A DNA stretch of 64,000 nt from Apus apus (taxonomy: Eukaryota; Chordata; Aves; Apodiformes; Apodidae): contig NC_067305.1 of the NCBI RefSeq assembly GCF_020740795.1, positions 4,216,001 through 4,280,000 of the forward strand. The letters are read 5' to 3'. Below the pieces are notes generated by a model. That model ran no database searches. It was not told the DNA's origin and saw only the letters and a list, made by a program, of their open reading frames with translations. Below are positions 46,850 to 61,600 of the stretch, piece after piece. How positions within the stretch are numbered: the stretch's first letter is position 1; each line of letters starts with the position of its first letter. The translations under genes were made by a program, and so were the position numbers.

Positions 46850-49800
46850 TCTCTCCATCTCCATCCCGCTGTCCCAGCCTCTGGAATCAGGGGCTTGAGA
46901 CAGGAGGGGGAGCTCTCACTACAGCAACTCTGAAGGAGAGGGTGCAGGAAGAACTCCCAGCTTACACCAACCAGGGAAAGGAATACCAGGGATTCCAGGC
47001 AACAGAATCAATGCCATGTCTCACAGGGACGGATTAAATGCTGCATATGGATACCAAGGGCTGATTTCTCCAACCCTTGCTGGGGACAGCCCAGGATCCC
47101 AGGTGGGTTTTGGAGCTCAGTTCTCCCAGGAATTAATGAAAACCCAGTAATGAAAATACAGGTCATTTGAATAATGTTTTCCCCCCAACACCACATACCT
47201 GGCTTAAAGTAAACCACTAGGAAAACAGAACATATAATACTATTCTTTTCTAGATTAGCTCCATTATTTGAACCTCAGTGCCTTCTAGAAATCACTGATG
47301 GGGAGCCCAGGACTTCATTTAGCAGAAATACAGATTTGTACCCAAAAGTCAATGCCATAGTTTATCAAAGGCCCTTTTGCTTCTGACAAGAAAAACCGCA
47401 AATCAAGTTGCTAAAGCTGATAAACTTCTAAAATTAGTTCTCTCCCTCTTAAAATAATTTCAATCACCATGTATTTTAGCACTTTAGCAGTATCATCACT
47501 AGCTAACACCTTTTCTGCAAGTCAGCCCATCCCCTAAAAACACAAAGTCATCAAAAAGAGGGCGGTTTTCTTGACTGTTTCAGCAACAGGAGGCTGATCA
47601 GTCCAAAATGGTGCCTACATTTCTATCTGGTTTGAAACTTACACTATTTTAGTATGACTTCCCTTAAAAAAAATAATTAACTCAGTACCTTTTTGGTAAA
47701 TTCAAATTACTTGTAGCAATGGTTAACACTGCTAGATATGGCTACATTTTCCTACTTCCATTTCTCTTGAAACAGATAAAGTATCTTATTTGTGGAGAGG
47801 CACAGCAAGTCCAGAAGAGGAGGGAACAAATTTCATCAAATTGAAAAAGAAAAGCTAGGCTAGGGCTTTAAAAAGTGCATCTCCCCTGAGAACTCTTCAT
47901 GCCACAACTTAAACAGTCTCAAGTCAAAAGAACTCTGCATTTTGCAAGGCTCTGCCATTTTTAAGACTGGACACACAACCATTAAAACCACAGCCAAGCA
48001 AGTTTGGAAAGTTTTAAATAAATTGCCTATTTAACCCACTTGAATTTCATCAACAATCTCTGACTAATATTTGTCTACAGATCCTGTTTTAAGACTTGCC
48101 CTGGTTGTCATTTTACTCAATACATTAAGAACAACAGAACCACGATCTCACTACTAAGCAAGAAGTTTTAAAGATTGTTCACCACCTTGGGAAAGGTTAT
48201 TTTTATTTATTTTTACTGGGATTTTTCTAGCTCTAGCTCATCTGTGGGAGGAGTTGCAGAATGTCCTGGAGCAGCTTTCAGCTTTTAACATGATGTAAGC
48301 TGGATCCACTTTGCTTGCTGCCATGCTATTTGAGCACAAGTGCTCCTCTACTGCTCACTTCATTGCTCATGGATCTTCACATGACAAAACAAGGCTTTAA
48401 GAGCTACCAGGGGACTCTTTTGTTTGCCCAAAATTGAAGACACATGCAAGAAAGCATGAAGTCAAGAAGGGCCCCTCCTAATACATCTTTTTCCTCCATC
48501 TTTAAAGTATATAGGTTTGGTTTTTTTCCTCTGATCTCCCATTCCTCAGAAATGCATAACTGTACTCAAATGGTACTATTCTGCTAGTACTAGGAGCTGA
48601 ACTAGCTATGGTGGTCAAGGATGTGAGCCAGTATCTGTAAGAAAAGGCAATGTACATAGAATTAAATACAACACCCACCATTCCACTTTTATATGAGCTC
48701 TATTTTTCAACAGACATTCCACTGGAGGATTAGTTTTCTCTTTCTCCACACTAAATGCAACCATGGCACAACTGAGATCAACATTAACCTACACCAGCTC
48801 TGCAAACCTAGCCTTTACTTCCAACAGTTTACAATATTCTTAATAAAACAGCTCTGCTTTATAACACAGCTTGGCCTCTGCAGCTTCACTAGAAACAGAA
48901 ATAGCCGGGTTGTCTAAATTCAGGAGTGGATTCTCCCTTACTGCTGCATTCTCCTTCAGCTTATTCAAACTCATTCAAACTCTAGAACCAGAGACTGTTT
49001 CCCAAGCAAACCAGCTGGACTTTATGGCAAACAACTTATTAAAAAGTAAAGTGGAATTTATTTATTTATTCGAGACAAAAGGAAACGTGCAAAAATAAAG
49101 CAGAACCTGCTAATTCCAAATTCTTTTTCAACAATCATTTTCTCAACTACATCAGCTGCCTCAGTATTTCCCTGTCTGCAATCCTAATGTTGGTATCCCT
49201 CTCAAGGGTAACACTTCACAGCACGTTGGAATTAAAGGCACCAAGGAGGAAAAATGAAAGTTAAGCACCTCTGCTCTTCTCATGGTGTAGCAGCCTGTAA
49301 CTGATGTACAACTCCTCACCAATCGAAAAAGGAGATTTTAATAATAGCCCTGCAGAGATCAGGTATGTTTTGGGTGAAATAACAATGTTTTCCAAAAAAT
49401 AATTATCTCTACACTTAATGACCTATACCTCTTAATAGAGCAGACACACAAATGTTTCCTTATTGACTCATGTCCGAGATCTACATGATACATACAAAAA
49501 TCCCCACAAAGTGCCACTAAATATCCATCCATCCACATTTTGTCCCGGAAAAAGCTCTGCATATGGACTTCAAAGCAGCCACATGATTCAGCAGTGAATT
49601 GGTGAAAGCAGCAGAGTAGGCTCCAGAAATGAAGCTCCACCATCTTCAGCATAATGCTGCATTTTTTAACATCAACCAGTGTATTCCTGCACTTCAGAAA
49701 TCATAGCTAGAAATTATCATTCTGTGGAATACAGACTTTTAAAATCAGTGTTAAATATTTCTAAAGGAGAAATTTCTTTCAAACTGAATATCTTATTTGG

Positions 49801-52800
49801 TATTTACTGACTACAAGAAATATCAGGCAGTTACAGTCTCTGAAGACTGCAAACCATCTTCTAATTATGAAAGTATGTGCAAGCCTGTAAATAAGGCTAG
49901 AATCAGCTTGGTCTGAAAAAAAAAAACAACAAACAAAAAAGAGGCTTTAGATATAATTTCAAACTATTTAGTTACTGAAATGGAATTTTCTGTGCCTGCC
50001 AAAATGAATCCTATTCAGTGTGATGCAACAGGTGTTGGAATTCCAGCAGCTGCCTGCACTCCACATCTGGAAACAGTTAGGAGTTTAAAGGAAGTTCTGT
50101 AAGAACTGCTTATGTATAAAAACTATTCATCAGTCACATCTCTGGGCTACATCCACCCACCCATTCACACTGTGCATAGTTCAGATTTTTATTTTGTTCC
50201 CAGAAAACGTAATTCTGCTCTTCATGAAACGTCAGGAGTCCCAGGCACTTGTCCAGGTTGAAGTGTGCAGGGGATTGGTGTGGCTATACTGGTGTGTCAG
50301 AAAGGTGAGGGAGGGACTGCAGCTTATAGAAGGTGGGAACACATCTATTTTGGTTCTGATTTAATCTCATTTACACCCTAACTGCTTGTACTTTCCCTTA
50401 ATCTGCAGCAGAAGGAATTCGCCCTCTCAACTCCCATCTACCCAGTAAATAATGTGCAAAGTTGAAACTATCAGTCAGGTATTTGTAAAACAAAAAACAA
50501 AGCCTAAGCTTTAAAAAATACTAATTCTCAGGTACTGCTACTCTCAGCTGTGCCCCTTTTGCTTTCTTCCCCTCTCAATTGCAAAATTCAAATCAGCAAG
50601 ACTACTCACAAGAATCAAGTGGCAGGATCATCCCATTAATAATTAGCCCTTATTAGCTGCCTCAGCTTGAACACTATCATTAACTTGTCACATAGATGAG
50701 CAGACCTAAAGGCAAAGGAGGTAATACTTACTTAAAGATTTTGAGAATACATGCATAACTAGTGCATATAAGACACTACAAGGCCATTAATCATTTAAGT
50801 TTGCATTAAATCCTTTACACATTAGATTTTAGGTGGATTTCACTTGTCAGGTTATCAGCTTTAGAGAAGCTAGAATCATTTGTCCCCCATTCCCAACGGA
50901 AAAACATTCCTGTCAATCATTAGACTGCCAGACAAGAATAAGGCTTTAATTTTTACAGCATTATATTAATGGTAAAAAACCCCACACCCATTTCTTTAAC
51001 TCCCAGTTTTGTTCTCCCTTCCTGTTCCTGTGACAGCCTCTTTTCTGTTAGCCAAACACATATCTCAAGTACAAACTGATAACTGCAAACCCAGTGGCCA
51101 TGGGCTTTGCCAGGCTACTGCAAGCTTACCAGCACTGAGAAGGTATTTGTACATAAAATACATCAGTCCAGATACAGAGTGAGTAGAAACAAAATTGATC
51201 CTGTAATCCTGGGAAAACAAGCAACTCTAGAACAAAATTACAAGGAAAGGATAATTAAAGAGCACATTCAAAATAAGAATGTAATCAGAGTGGCATAAAA
51301 CAGGGTAATGGTATTGAGAATACAATTGTTAAATAGTTCTATCAAAAATGCTTATTAATAATCTGCAGGAGAGGCTGATCTTTCACAGGAATAGAAGATT
51401 TTAATTCCTGACAAAACTGGGAAATCGTTCATATGGGCAGATGCTGATTTAGAACAGGAATAGAGCACTGCACTTAATCAGAAGTGTCTGTCATTAAGAC
51501 ATTTCTGTACAAAACCACTTCCCAGTTTTCTTCTCAGCCTCTACATGACTGATAGAGCAGAAGTTTGTGCTTAGTCTCTGGTTCAAGTTTTATGCATAAA
51601 TGAGGGATCAGAGAAGTTGTGAGGTCTTCACATTTAAGAGTTATTAAAACTTCATCTGGACACAGTTATAATTTAGGAATGGCTAGAGGTGTCCTTTTAT
51701 CATACAAATCATACTAGAGAAATTTGATTTTGTTCAGTTAGGTGAAAACAAATTTCTCAAGAAAAAGGCAGCAAGAAAGGGTTAAGGGATCTGACATCTC
51801 TGGGTGCTGCCTTAGACAGATACTCCACTTACCCTGTTCCCAAGGTGCTGAAGTTGCCCAAGTGTGTAACACTGCTCTGTAGTCAGGCTGCATCCTGGTT
51901 CAGCTAGGGATCAGTTCTGCCCTCCTACAGTCACTTGCTTACCATCTCCCTTACTGAAATATTGCCTAAAAAAGTTCTGAAGAAACACACAACAAAGTGG
52001 GACTGCTGAAAGGACTAAGTGCCACAGACGGAACATCTTTTTGGTTAGTGGTCCTGAAAACTGCTGTTCCATCAGGGGTTTAGCTTCCCACCCCCCCATA
52101 TGCAGTAGACACTAAAACAAGGAATTAGGTTTTGATCTCCAACAGGCCAGCTCCAAAGATACAGTCTCTAGAACACAAAAAAATTAGCTGTGTCTTAAGA
52201 GGCAAATTGTATTTGCCTCCCTAAGATATGAAATTTAAGATTGTGAAGTAGCAGGAAACGCCATACCTCTTGCACATACATACCCCAAAAATATTTTAAA
52301 AGCAACTGATCAGAGGCATTTGAGACCACCCTGCAGAACTCGTCCTCAATCCCTGTGCTTGCTTTACAGACCACACACCAACGCAGCGGAAGAAACAACC
52401 TAAAATAATTTCTGTGAGTTGAACAGGAATGCTCACATAATCACTGGAAATGCTCTTAATTGGAGTGGCTCAGTGGTGCATTTCAGAGCTGTTAGATCCT
52501 CTGCTGCTGTGGAACTCTTTTCATGTCCTGGCAAACCCAGCCCAGCCAGCAGTTTGTTTATCATATTCAGTATGAGTTTCCGGATCTCCAACAAAGTGGT
52601 ATTTACTCCCAGGCAGGGAAGACTGCAGTAATCCAATAAGTTCTCATTAGCCTAAAATGCAGAAACATCTGCTGGGGTCATGAGCTGCTTACTTGCTGCT
52701 GATGAGCAAAGAATCAGCTCCATTCGCAGTGTGAACAAAGAATTGCAGGGTTGGGGGGGTGGTGGTGAAGGACAAATGGTTCTCTGGTGATCTCCTGGGC

Positions 52801-55300
52801 TGCAGCCCTGCTGTAGTGGCCACAGGCAAGAGGGATGCTCCCTTAGGCTGACCCCTGGTGACCCGATGGCAGAGAGCATAGGAATTACAGCAAAAAATGC
52901 TTTGACTCAGCCCTCCTGAGCTGGTGGTGGTCAAAAGAGTCAGGCAACGCTGATGTAACTGAAGAGGATGTGGTCAGAGCTCCCTCAAAAATGCCAGAGT
53001 GCAGGCAGGGTAATCAGTGCAGGGCAAACCTAACTTCAAATCATCTTTTGCAATTGCTTTTCAGACAATTCAAGAGAATTTTGCAGGGGAAGAGTACTTA
53101 GCATTTCTGTGCTCCTCCCTCCCCACCCAGGCTCTCTAACTTAGCTGCCCCCTTTCACAATGGCTTTCAGTGTTTGGAAGAGAAAAAAGCTTTCCCTTCC
53201 ACCCTCAAAAAACAAACAAAAAAAAGGCAAAAAAAGCACCTTAGTATACATTAACATTGGCAGTTGGTCAATGAGAACTGCTGGCCTAAAAGATGAATAC
53301 CTAGGTAACAAGTACTGCACAAGTTTAGGCAAAACAAAAATCTACATTGATACAAGTTACAGAAAGGAGAACATGATTAATTCTATATATAAAAAAACAA
53401 CAACAAACAAGAACAAAACAAACCAACAAGATATCAATAACCTGAATAAAAAGAGCCCTTCAGTTGTTTAGAACTCCAGCCAGATTCAGAGCACGTGACA
53501 TTGTCAGAAAATAAGTGGAAAATACAAAATCAGTGGTGTCACATCTGCTTAGCTCCTGCTCCACTGATTCTGCAGTCCTTTTGTTGTTGTTGTTTGTACA
53601 GTGTTAAATATGGCAGCATCTAATGTCTGTGGCTATTTCAAGGTGGAGAAGCCTAAAAAGCTTCTGCAAAGAGCCAAACCAGAACCACTTAGAAAGAATA
53701 TTCAGGAAAATCAAGATGGAAAAGTCAAAACAATTTAAAACCCTTTCAAGGAGAGGCTGAGCTGCTTTATCTCCCACTTGTTCTACCATTCGTACAAAGA
53801 ATTACACAAGTGCTCAATTTAAGGACAAGAATGGCCAGAATGCTCAGATCAATGCCCATGATTTTTCTGAAACAATGAGTGCACATCCCCTGGCACTTTA
53901 TTGTTCGGTCCAGCCTTTAGCTCCAGGACTCCCACTGTGCCCTCGGCCTGTTGTGCAGGCAGCGACCGCCGCCTACAGCAGCCAGGATGAACTGCTGCCC
54001 CAACAGACCAGGAGCCTTTCACTGCCATCGCAGCTTTCCCCACCACGCTTCTGCAGGAAAGGAACCAAGAGCTTTCCACTTAATACTGAAAATCTGTACT
54101 GCTGTCTGCTGCTTAGGTAACACTAGGGGCGTGTGTGTATACACACACAATAGTATCTCAACAGTAGAAAGCTACTTGTCTGAAGAGAATGGGTTTAAAG
54201 TATTTCCTATCAATATTTTTTTATACCAGCAACAAGGCTTACCATCAAGAAATCCTAGGAAACACTCTGACTTGTGTCTGCGCAGAGATAAAATTACCGA
54301 GACACAATAAACTCGATTTTCATTTCATCTCATCTCCTCCCTCATATTTAAAAAGAACCCTCTCAACTTTGAGTCTCAGCATGACACATTGATGACAAGC
54401 AGGTTAAAGGCCTGAGGGATCATCCAAACCTAGGAAAAACATTTGTTTGACCAGCACATTCATCTTACAGGAACCTTTCTATCGAGACCACCATCCACCA
54501 AAACCAACTTGCAGCTGACCCAAGACTTGGCTGCTTAGCAAAGTTCCCCATCCAGTGGCCAACTTGGTGGGTGCAGCTGATGTTCCTGCCGTGGGCAGCA
54601 CCTACAACTCAGGGCTAGAATGGCAGCACACACAGGTGCAGATCTTAGCAGGTTTGAGGAAGAAACAACACATTGATATCTTAAAACAAAACCTTGTCCT
54701 CCTACTGCCTCATGGATAAGTTGCTGTGATATTATATACAAGGAGGGTCATAATAGCTTGTTACATACTGACCTCTCAACCACGGCACATCTTACTGATC
54801 CAGTTTACCACAGATCAATGTACTCCTAATTTTTAATAAAAGGAGAAATACCCTTAGTAATACCAGATAGAAAGCCTGAATAGCACTTTAAAGAGTGCAA
54901 GGAGAATGCTCCAAGTCTTCTTCGAACAAGTCAAAAAGCTTTATAGGCACATCTTAAGCCAGAAACCACCATTCAGATGTCAGAAACCAAACATTTTTAA
55001 AAACCAGCACAGAAGGAGTATCCACAGGTGAAAAAATAAAGGATACAGAATGTCTTTCAGAGAGAACATTTAACATAACAGAGCACACTCTTTCTCAGGC
55101 ACTTACTCAGTAATTAATTGGAGGTTTTGCTCCACATTCACACTCTTCTGGCCTCAGCACCTGGGCTCTCAGTACACCACAGTGTGCCACTGGAGCTGGT
55201 TAGTGCCTCTAAGTCCAGCACTGCACATACTGTGCAGTATTAGCCCTGTGTAAATCCAAATGGAATCAAGAGCTTCTGCAGATCAGTGAAGATACTCAAA
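46850..55300. other. CPAMD8-HAUS8 intergenic region
   Basis: About 8.5 kb of AT-rich unique sequence with no recognisable CR1, gene or RNA. It holds only simple runs, such as an A/C-rich stretch at about 53386-53432 and GTGTGTGTATACACACACA at about 54131-54150. All open frames are short. Confidence 0.7.
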
Positions 55301-55331
55301 CGTTATATTGATATAGCAGTGAAAAATAGTC

Positions 55332-55337
55332 TTTATT
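55332..55337 (-). terminator. HAUS8: HAUS8 poly(A) signal (AATAAA)
   Basis: TTTATT on the plus strand is AATAAA on the minus strand, about 230 bp beyond the HAUS8 stop. That gives a short 3' UTR ending near 55300-55320. Confidence 0.6.
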
Positions 55338-55567
55338 ATTTAAAAAATTAAGTCCTTAAAAAGAAGGTGTCAGGTTAAGACAAAACCATTTAGGATTTTA
55401 ATAATTTGTTTCAAAGACAACCAGGCAACAAATTACCAAAACTTTTCACTTGTTGTAAGTATAACAAAAAAACTGGGACAAGTTACCTGTTCACACAAGA
55501 AGTAAAAAGCTAACAGGTCTGCTGGCATTGATCTAGTACCCACCTATTAGTAAAATAACACACAAAC

Positions 55568-55688
55568 TTAGTCAAAGTACCAGCGTTTCACTTCATCTAG
55601 TCCATGTTTCTCTTCACACACTCTCTGGTTATGCAGAGAAACTTCTTTACTAACTTGAAACGACAGGTTCTGCACTTGGGCGAAGCTC
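55568..55688 (-). CDS. HAUS8: HAUS8 exon 10 (stop codon)
   Basis: Encodes RSFAQVQNLSFQVSKEVSLH and ends VKRWYFD with TAA at 55568-55570. The RWYF motif is shared with the mammalian protein, but the Ser/Pro-rich tail that follows it there is absent. Confidence 0.95.
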
Positions 55689-58600
55689 CTGGAACAAACA
55701 AAGCAGGTTCAATCAGTTACCTGCAGGGTATTAACTCCTGCTTGACACTAAAATAGTTCACTTAGAATACACAAAGAAAAAAAAACAACCCAATCTTTAC
55801 TTTTAGTGTAGGTAGGGTAGGTACAGACACAGGCACAAAGATAATTATATTTAGTGCTACTATCCCCTCAATCCTCCTCCAAAACACATTCTGGACCTCT
55901 TCTGGTGAGATCTACAGATTTTCCTCTGACTATTTAGCTAGTGAGACTTTCCACCTGATTGTTGTAAATACCTTTGAAGCTCTTTATCCATTTCCTGAGA
56001 CACTTCTTTAAGTTCTTTAAGCAGACTAAGTGTTTTTGTACTTTCTCCTGAGAGCCTTGGCATAACTTCTGGCAGAAGTTCCTGTGTGATACTTAACTCC
56101 TTTTGCAGTTCATCTACAACATGAGATGTTAAAAGATATTATTCAAAAATGCAAGCAGTGACATCAGTTACTACAAGGTTACTCAGTAACTGCCACAGGG
56201 ACAGGTGAACCTGATGATGGAAAACTATTGTTTGTTGAGCTCTCACAAACACACCATGGGAAAACTGGGAAAGGCAAATTATTTTTAGCTTATTGTGACT
56301 AACACCAGAAACTATTTCAAATTGCAAATCAAGTTCTCATTCAGAGTATGTAAAATATTTTTATAAGACAAAAATTGAAGAGAAAAAACAAGTTTCAAAC
56401 ATTCAAAATTCCCTGGCAAGTTATATATATATTGCTCTTGGCATGTACCCCCAACACAAAATGTATTCAGTCCCTTCTTTTAGCATTCACAAACCAAAAA
56501 AACACATCTATTCCTTTCAAGACTTAAAAGAATTTTAAGTTCTCCAATAAACTTTTTCCTTTTGCGTTGAAGTATAAGCAAGATTATTGTAAATGGTTTA
56601 AGAATCTTGTTTCTTGCAGATCAACAGTTTAAAAATGTAGCTTTTTGTCCAGACTTCAATACAAAACACAAGTACTAATTTATTAAATAGGATGAATGTC
56701 ATTAATACAGTTAAAAGATACAGGAACTTGCTGAAAAAAACCTGTATATGAAGACTGCCTCAGCTTAGAAAGCTAATTTTTTTCCTGCTGCAAGATAAAA
56801 ACTTGTTCAAGTGCAGTTTAGTGGTGAAACAGAGATAAGAATTATTCATATAAAAACATATGACTAATGCTGCAGCCCAGTGTTCATACAAGCTCCCAGA
56901 GCCCACAAAATTCCTCCAGTGGCCACAGACAGATCCAGCAATAACAACTTCAGCATGCCAAAACTGACTGGTTCTGAAAGTAAATTTGATAAATCAAATT
57001 TTCATACCAAGGTATGTTAGCATATCTCCTTCTATGTGGATATTCTTGATGGGTAATGCATGTCTTGTGGCATCCAGGGAATGTGCAAAGCGTTTATATT
57101 GCTCTTTAAACCGCTCACAAACAGGAACAAGGGGAGAAAGTACCTCTATCTGAAAGAGACACACCAGGAATCAACACTTTGTAAAAGAAGCCATTTTGTT
57201 AGCACAGATTTGGCTCATTACAGACAAGTAATTTCTAATAAAACCTAAAAACCACTCAGAAATGCTCAGGAATTTAAGAAGTTTGTGGTATAATACTCAT
57301 GTTATGCTCTTTAATATGTTTTCCTCTACCACCTCAACATGCCTAGGTCAATACCAGTTGCCTTGTTACTGTAGCTCTGAGGTATTAAAACCATAGCAGA
57401 TAAAGTGGTTTATATTTGATACTTTGACTGTAGTTGACAGTCTATTCCCCAAAAGCCAATAGTCTTGTTTAATTTTTGCAGTGCATATTTGTTAAAAGCA
57501 AACACAGGTTTGAAATTTAATTATTCAAAATTTAATTATTCATCAAACACTTTCCTTCTTACAACCAGGCCAGAACTATTGCTAACATATATTTATATGA
57601 TAAATAAAAAGCAGTTGTTCCTTTATTATCTAAGGATTAGCCTTTCAGCTTTAGCTGCAATTGCTTAACTCTAGGATATTCACTTGTCTCTCCTGTGCAT
57701 CAACTGGAAACTGCTCTGGCAACTGGTGAACTCTTGCTGCCCCTTGCTTAATAGCTCCAACTTCTCCTTCCTGCCCATCCACAAGGGACAACAAGTGACA
57801 AAGGCATTTCCTTAGGTTACTAGAGATCATTACATGTCACAACAGGAAGAAGATATTTATTTTCTTTAAGATGCATAAAATTGTACCCCAGCAGGCCACC
57901 TGAGTAGAGAAATCTCTGGATAAAAGACTACTTCATAAGTGAGCTTGCTTAAATATAGAAGCATAAATCATACCAAGGCCTACCTGTTTGTCTAATGCAG
58001 CATCAAGCCTCTGCTCTCTCTCTTTGAGCAGAATTTCACGCTTCAACTCCCAGAGCTTCTCCTGCTGTCTCTGCTTTTCTTCACATAACATTAGCAAGTT
58101 TTTCTCTGCTTTTTTCTCCAGCTCAGCAAGATTTTTTCCTGCCTATTACACCAAAAAACAATCCTCACAAGTAATGCTTCATCCAAGTAATTAACATCTT
58201 CTAAAGAAACAAATGGGAGCCTCAGATAGTTTCAATTAATGAACTGGAGACCTCATGCAATAAGCACAGTACATTACAGCTGAAGCCCCCCTATTAGAGT
58301 TCCCCCCTTCATCTTCTTCCCCAATCCTTGCTGATATTTTTTGCAGAGGAAAAATAAACCTCTACAGCCCTGAGTGAACAAAGAACAAAGTCACTGCTAC
58401 AGCCTGAGCTCCAAACACTCTCACTCAGTTTTCCCAAAAATTCTACATATCCCTAAACTTCACAAGCAGCTTAATGAACTGTCATTGAATTCACTCACTT
58501 CAAGAGAGTGTTCAAAGCAAGTCATGCAAACATATAAAGTTACAAAAATACAACTTCCTCACACATCAGAAAATATACACAATAAATTAATTCCCCAATA

Positions 58601-61600
58601 TAATCTGAAACACCAAATACTCAATTGACTCTCACCTTTATTCTTAGGTAAGTCAAAAGCAGTGTCAGGGATTCCAGCTCTCTTATCTGAGAATCATTTT
58701 CCTTCATAAAAAGAAAACAGTAGGACACTTTTGGAATTTAATTATTATTTCAATGTTCAAATAAATTACTGGAAGTTCAATTTGTGCCCAGAATCACCAT
58801 CATCATCAACAGCTTGATAAAAAGTCTGTTTTTTTAAACAGTGCATGTTAATAAAATATATGCCTTTGTTCCACCATTTTTATAACATTTTCAGCAGATT
58901 TTCATAATACTGGTGGAGAACTTGGAAGTTTCAGTGCTATGTTGAATGAGATACTTAAATAAGGCACTTCAAATCCGGTTGACTTAAGGTTATTTTTCTG
59001 AGCAAAAAAGGTGAACAAATATTTGATATAACTATAAAGTATGGACAGGAATACAAGAAGAATCAACTTGAGGAGATGCTACAAGTGGAGCAGATTTTTT
59101 ACCACAAAAAACAGAAGCAAAACTTTGGTCATGTTCAGACATGTGATGAACAAATATGGCTAGAGCACTTACCCTCTGACTTCTGCCAGAAGGCTTTGGA
59201 TCATCCCTGGTCCTCAAAGTTGTTATAAGGATTAAAGATAAACTAAAATCTGCATTTCACACATTTCAAAAAAACGCTTAACAAATGAAAGCAGTAAGAC
59301 TCACAGCTTCTTGGTTTTTTTGATGTGTCTTATCTCTTTTGCCAGTAGAGTTTGAATCAGGAGCCTTTTTTCTGACAGTTTTATCTGTATCACAAGAGAA
59401 AAGTTACTGCTTTCTTCGACCAAAGTATATGGGGTGGATCAACGTAAGATTAAATTCTCCAAAGGTAATTTCAAAATTAGTGTGTACCAGTAAAGGTAAC
59501 TTGTGCTGTATTCCTGGCTCTGGTGACAGGCATGAGAAGATGCAGATCACATGAGCATTTAGCTTTAAGTGACAGTTACAGATAGATGTGATACAATTTT
59601 CAGAAGGGCTGACAATCTAACATCCATCTGTGACAGGAACAAAGACTTGAGAATATTTTGTTCTTTGATATATGAACTTAAACAAAAAGAAGAGAGCACC
59701 CAAAAAGTACTAAAAATTGAGAGGTTAACTTAAATCCTGCAGGTCTTAGTACCTCTGCTTAGAGACACCTGAAATAACATTCACCCTGTTTAACAAAAAC
59801 CTTTTGTGAATATAGGAGAACATGAAGGTCACTTATCATCAGTAACAGCACATACATCACCAATAATAAAACATGAAATTGAGTATGAGTGGAAACTTAC
59901 CATTAATAGCTGAGAGATCAAGGTCTGGTCGACTAACTTTATCTCCATCTAACAAAGTGGACTGCAAGTCATCCTTCTCAAAACTACTCTGACTGAATGA
60001 ACGAGAGGAAACCCCTGTAGAAAGAAGCTGTTATCAAACTAAAAGAATTAGAACAGATTCTGCACAAGTTCACAATTACATATGCTTTCATTAATACCTG
60101 GTAACCTTACATAAACTTTTACACATTTACTTTATATACTTCATTTACATACTTGCTAGCTGACCTAGAGATAAAGACAGTTCAACATGTCATCCTCTTA
60201 AACATTTCACAGTTCAACAACAACATTCAGATGTGAAAGGGAAAAATGTTATTTCCTCAGGGTTTTCAAGTCAAGATCTTACCAGAAAATTCTTATGCAA
60301 TTTTTGCAGAAGAAATAAAAAGGGACTGCTTTGCAGACAGGTATTTTGAGTAATTTACACTGGGTTTATTGAAAAGATTAAATTGAAAAAGCAGGGCAAT
60401 GGTGAGGGGCACAGTAAAAAAGTAGTTCAAAGCCTTGTGCAGAAGGCAAGAGACAGGCTTATTTTAGACAAAACAACTGAATTCTAGATTAGTTTTCTAG
60501 CAGAATGCCCAGACAGAGTTTAATGCACTGTTTACACCTCTTAATTCCCTTTGTATACAGATAATAATTGGCAGTGATGCAAGTAACACTAAATCACAGA
60601 TTGGTTTGGAAGGGACCTTAAAAATCATCAGGTTCCAGCCTCCCTGCTCTGAGCAGGGACACCTCCCACTAGACCAGGCTGCACAAGCCTTATCCCACCT
60701 GGCCTTGAACACCTCCAGAGAGGAGGCTTCTCTAATAACACCATTTGGGAGCTGTGAAGAGTTCCACAGGTGCAAATACATATTCACAAAAGAAAAACTT
60801 TTAAATTATCCTGGTATAACCTACCAGCAGATGTTTTACACCTCTGAGGAAGAGCCGATCTTGGTTTAGTTGCAGAAGATGGTTTAACAGTAGAAGTTGA
60901 AAAAGAATTTGCTGAAGTGTCCTGACAATCAAGAAACAGAAAAATCAGAACACAAGCAGTAACAATGACCTGACCTCCAACTTGAATGCTGACAATAAAC
61001 TGCAATCCCAGGGCATCTTGGTGCTTTGCCAGTCACCTGAGTACAGCCTTAAGCTCCCATTCCAGCTTGCATATAGTAATACACTGCCACTCCCTCATTA
61101 CACCATCAGAGTTATTTTTTGTTCAGGTCTCCCTGCCACAGCTCTGAGCTGCCCCTCACATAATCCCCATCCTTTGCTGAACTGCTGTCCTGAAAGTGGG
61201 GCTCATTCTCTGGGGTGCAAGAAGCCAATCCACACAAAGTCAAGAAGCTGCTTAAACATCCAGTTCTGCACAGAACAGGGAGCAGGGGGTTACTCCACAA
61301 AGCAAGCTGAGTTTCCTGAAACACAAGGGCTACTTTTATACCCAAAAACATGAAAAAGAACTTTATCTCCAACATTATTGTGTCACTGGCACACACGATT
61401 GGTCAACTAATCCCTCCCTTCCATTTCAAGTGGCAATGCTCAAAAAAACTCACTGTGCCTGCACAAAGAGTGGGGGGTTGTTGTTATTAGGGGCCACTCT
61501 AGCCGGTGGGTGTGAATTTTACTATGCTAATGGCTCATTAATTTATTAATACGGTAATTTCAACTACTCAATGTGTTTTTCCCCACTGCTCAAGGTTGTA

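Noticed and set aside
54125-54150. GTGTGTGTATACACACACA hairpin
   Set aside because: A simple TG/CA dinucleotide run that is self-complementary by composition. Nothing suggests an RNA gene.
57677-57790. Open stretch on the minus strand between HAUS8 exons 7 and 8
   Set aside because: LDAALDKQ of exon 7 joins directly to IEVLSPLV of exon 8, as in the mammalian protein. The stretch has no family similarity.
59172-59219. Possible extra HAUS8 exon reading RDDPKPSGRSQR before a GTAAGT donor
   Set aside because: Exons 5 and 6 already join in phase 0, and every usable AG before this segment gives the wrong phase. No HAUS8 motif is lost without it.
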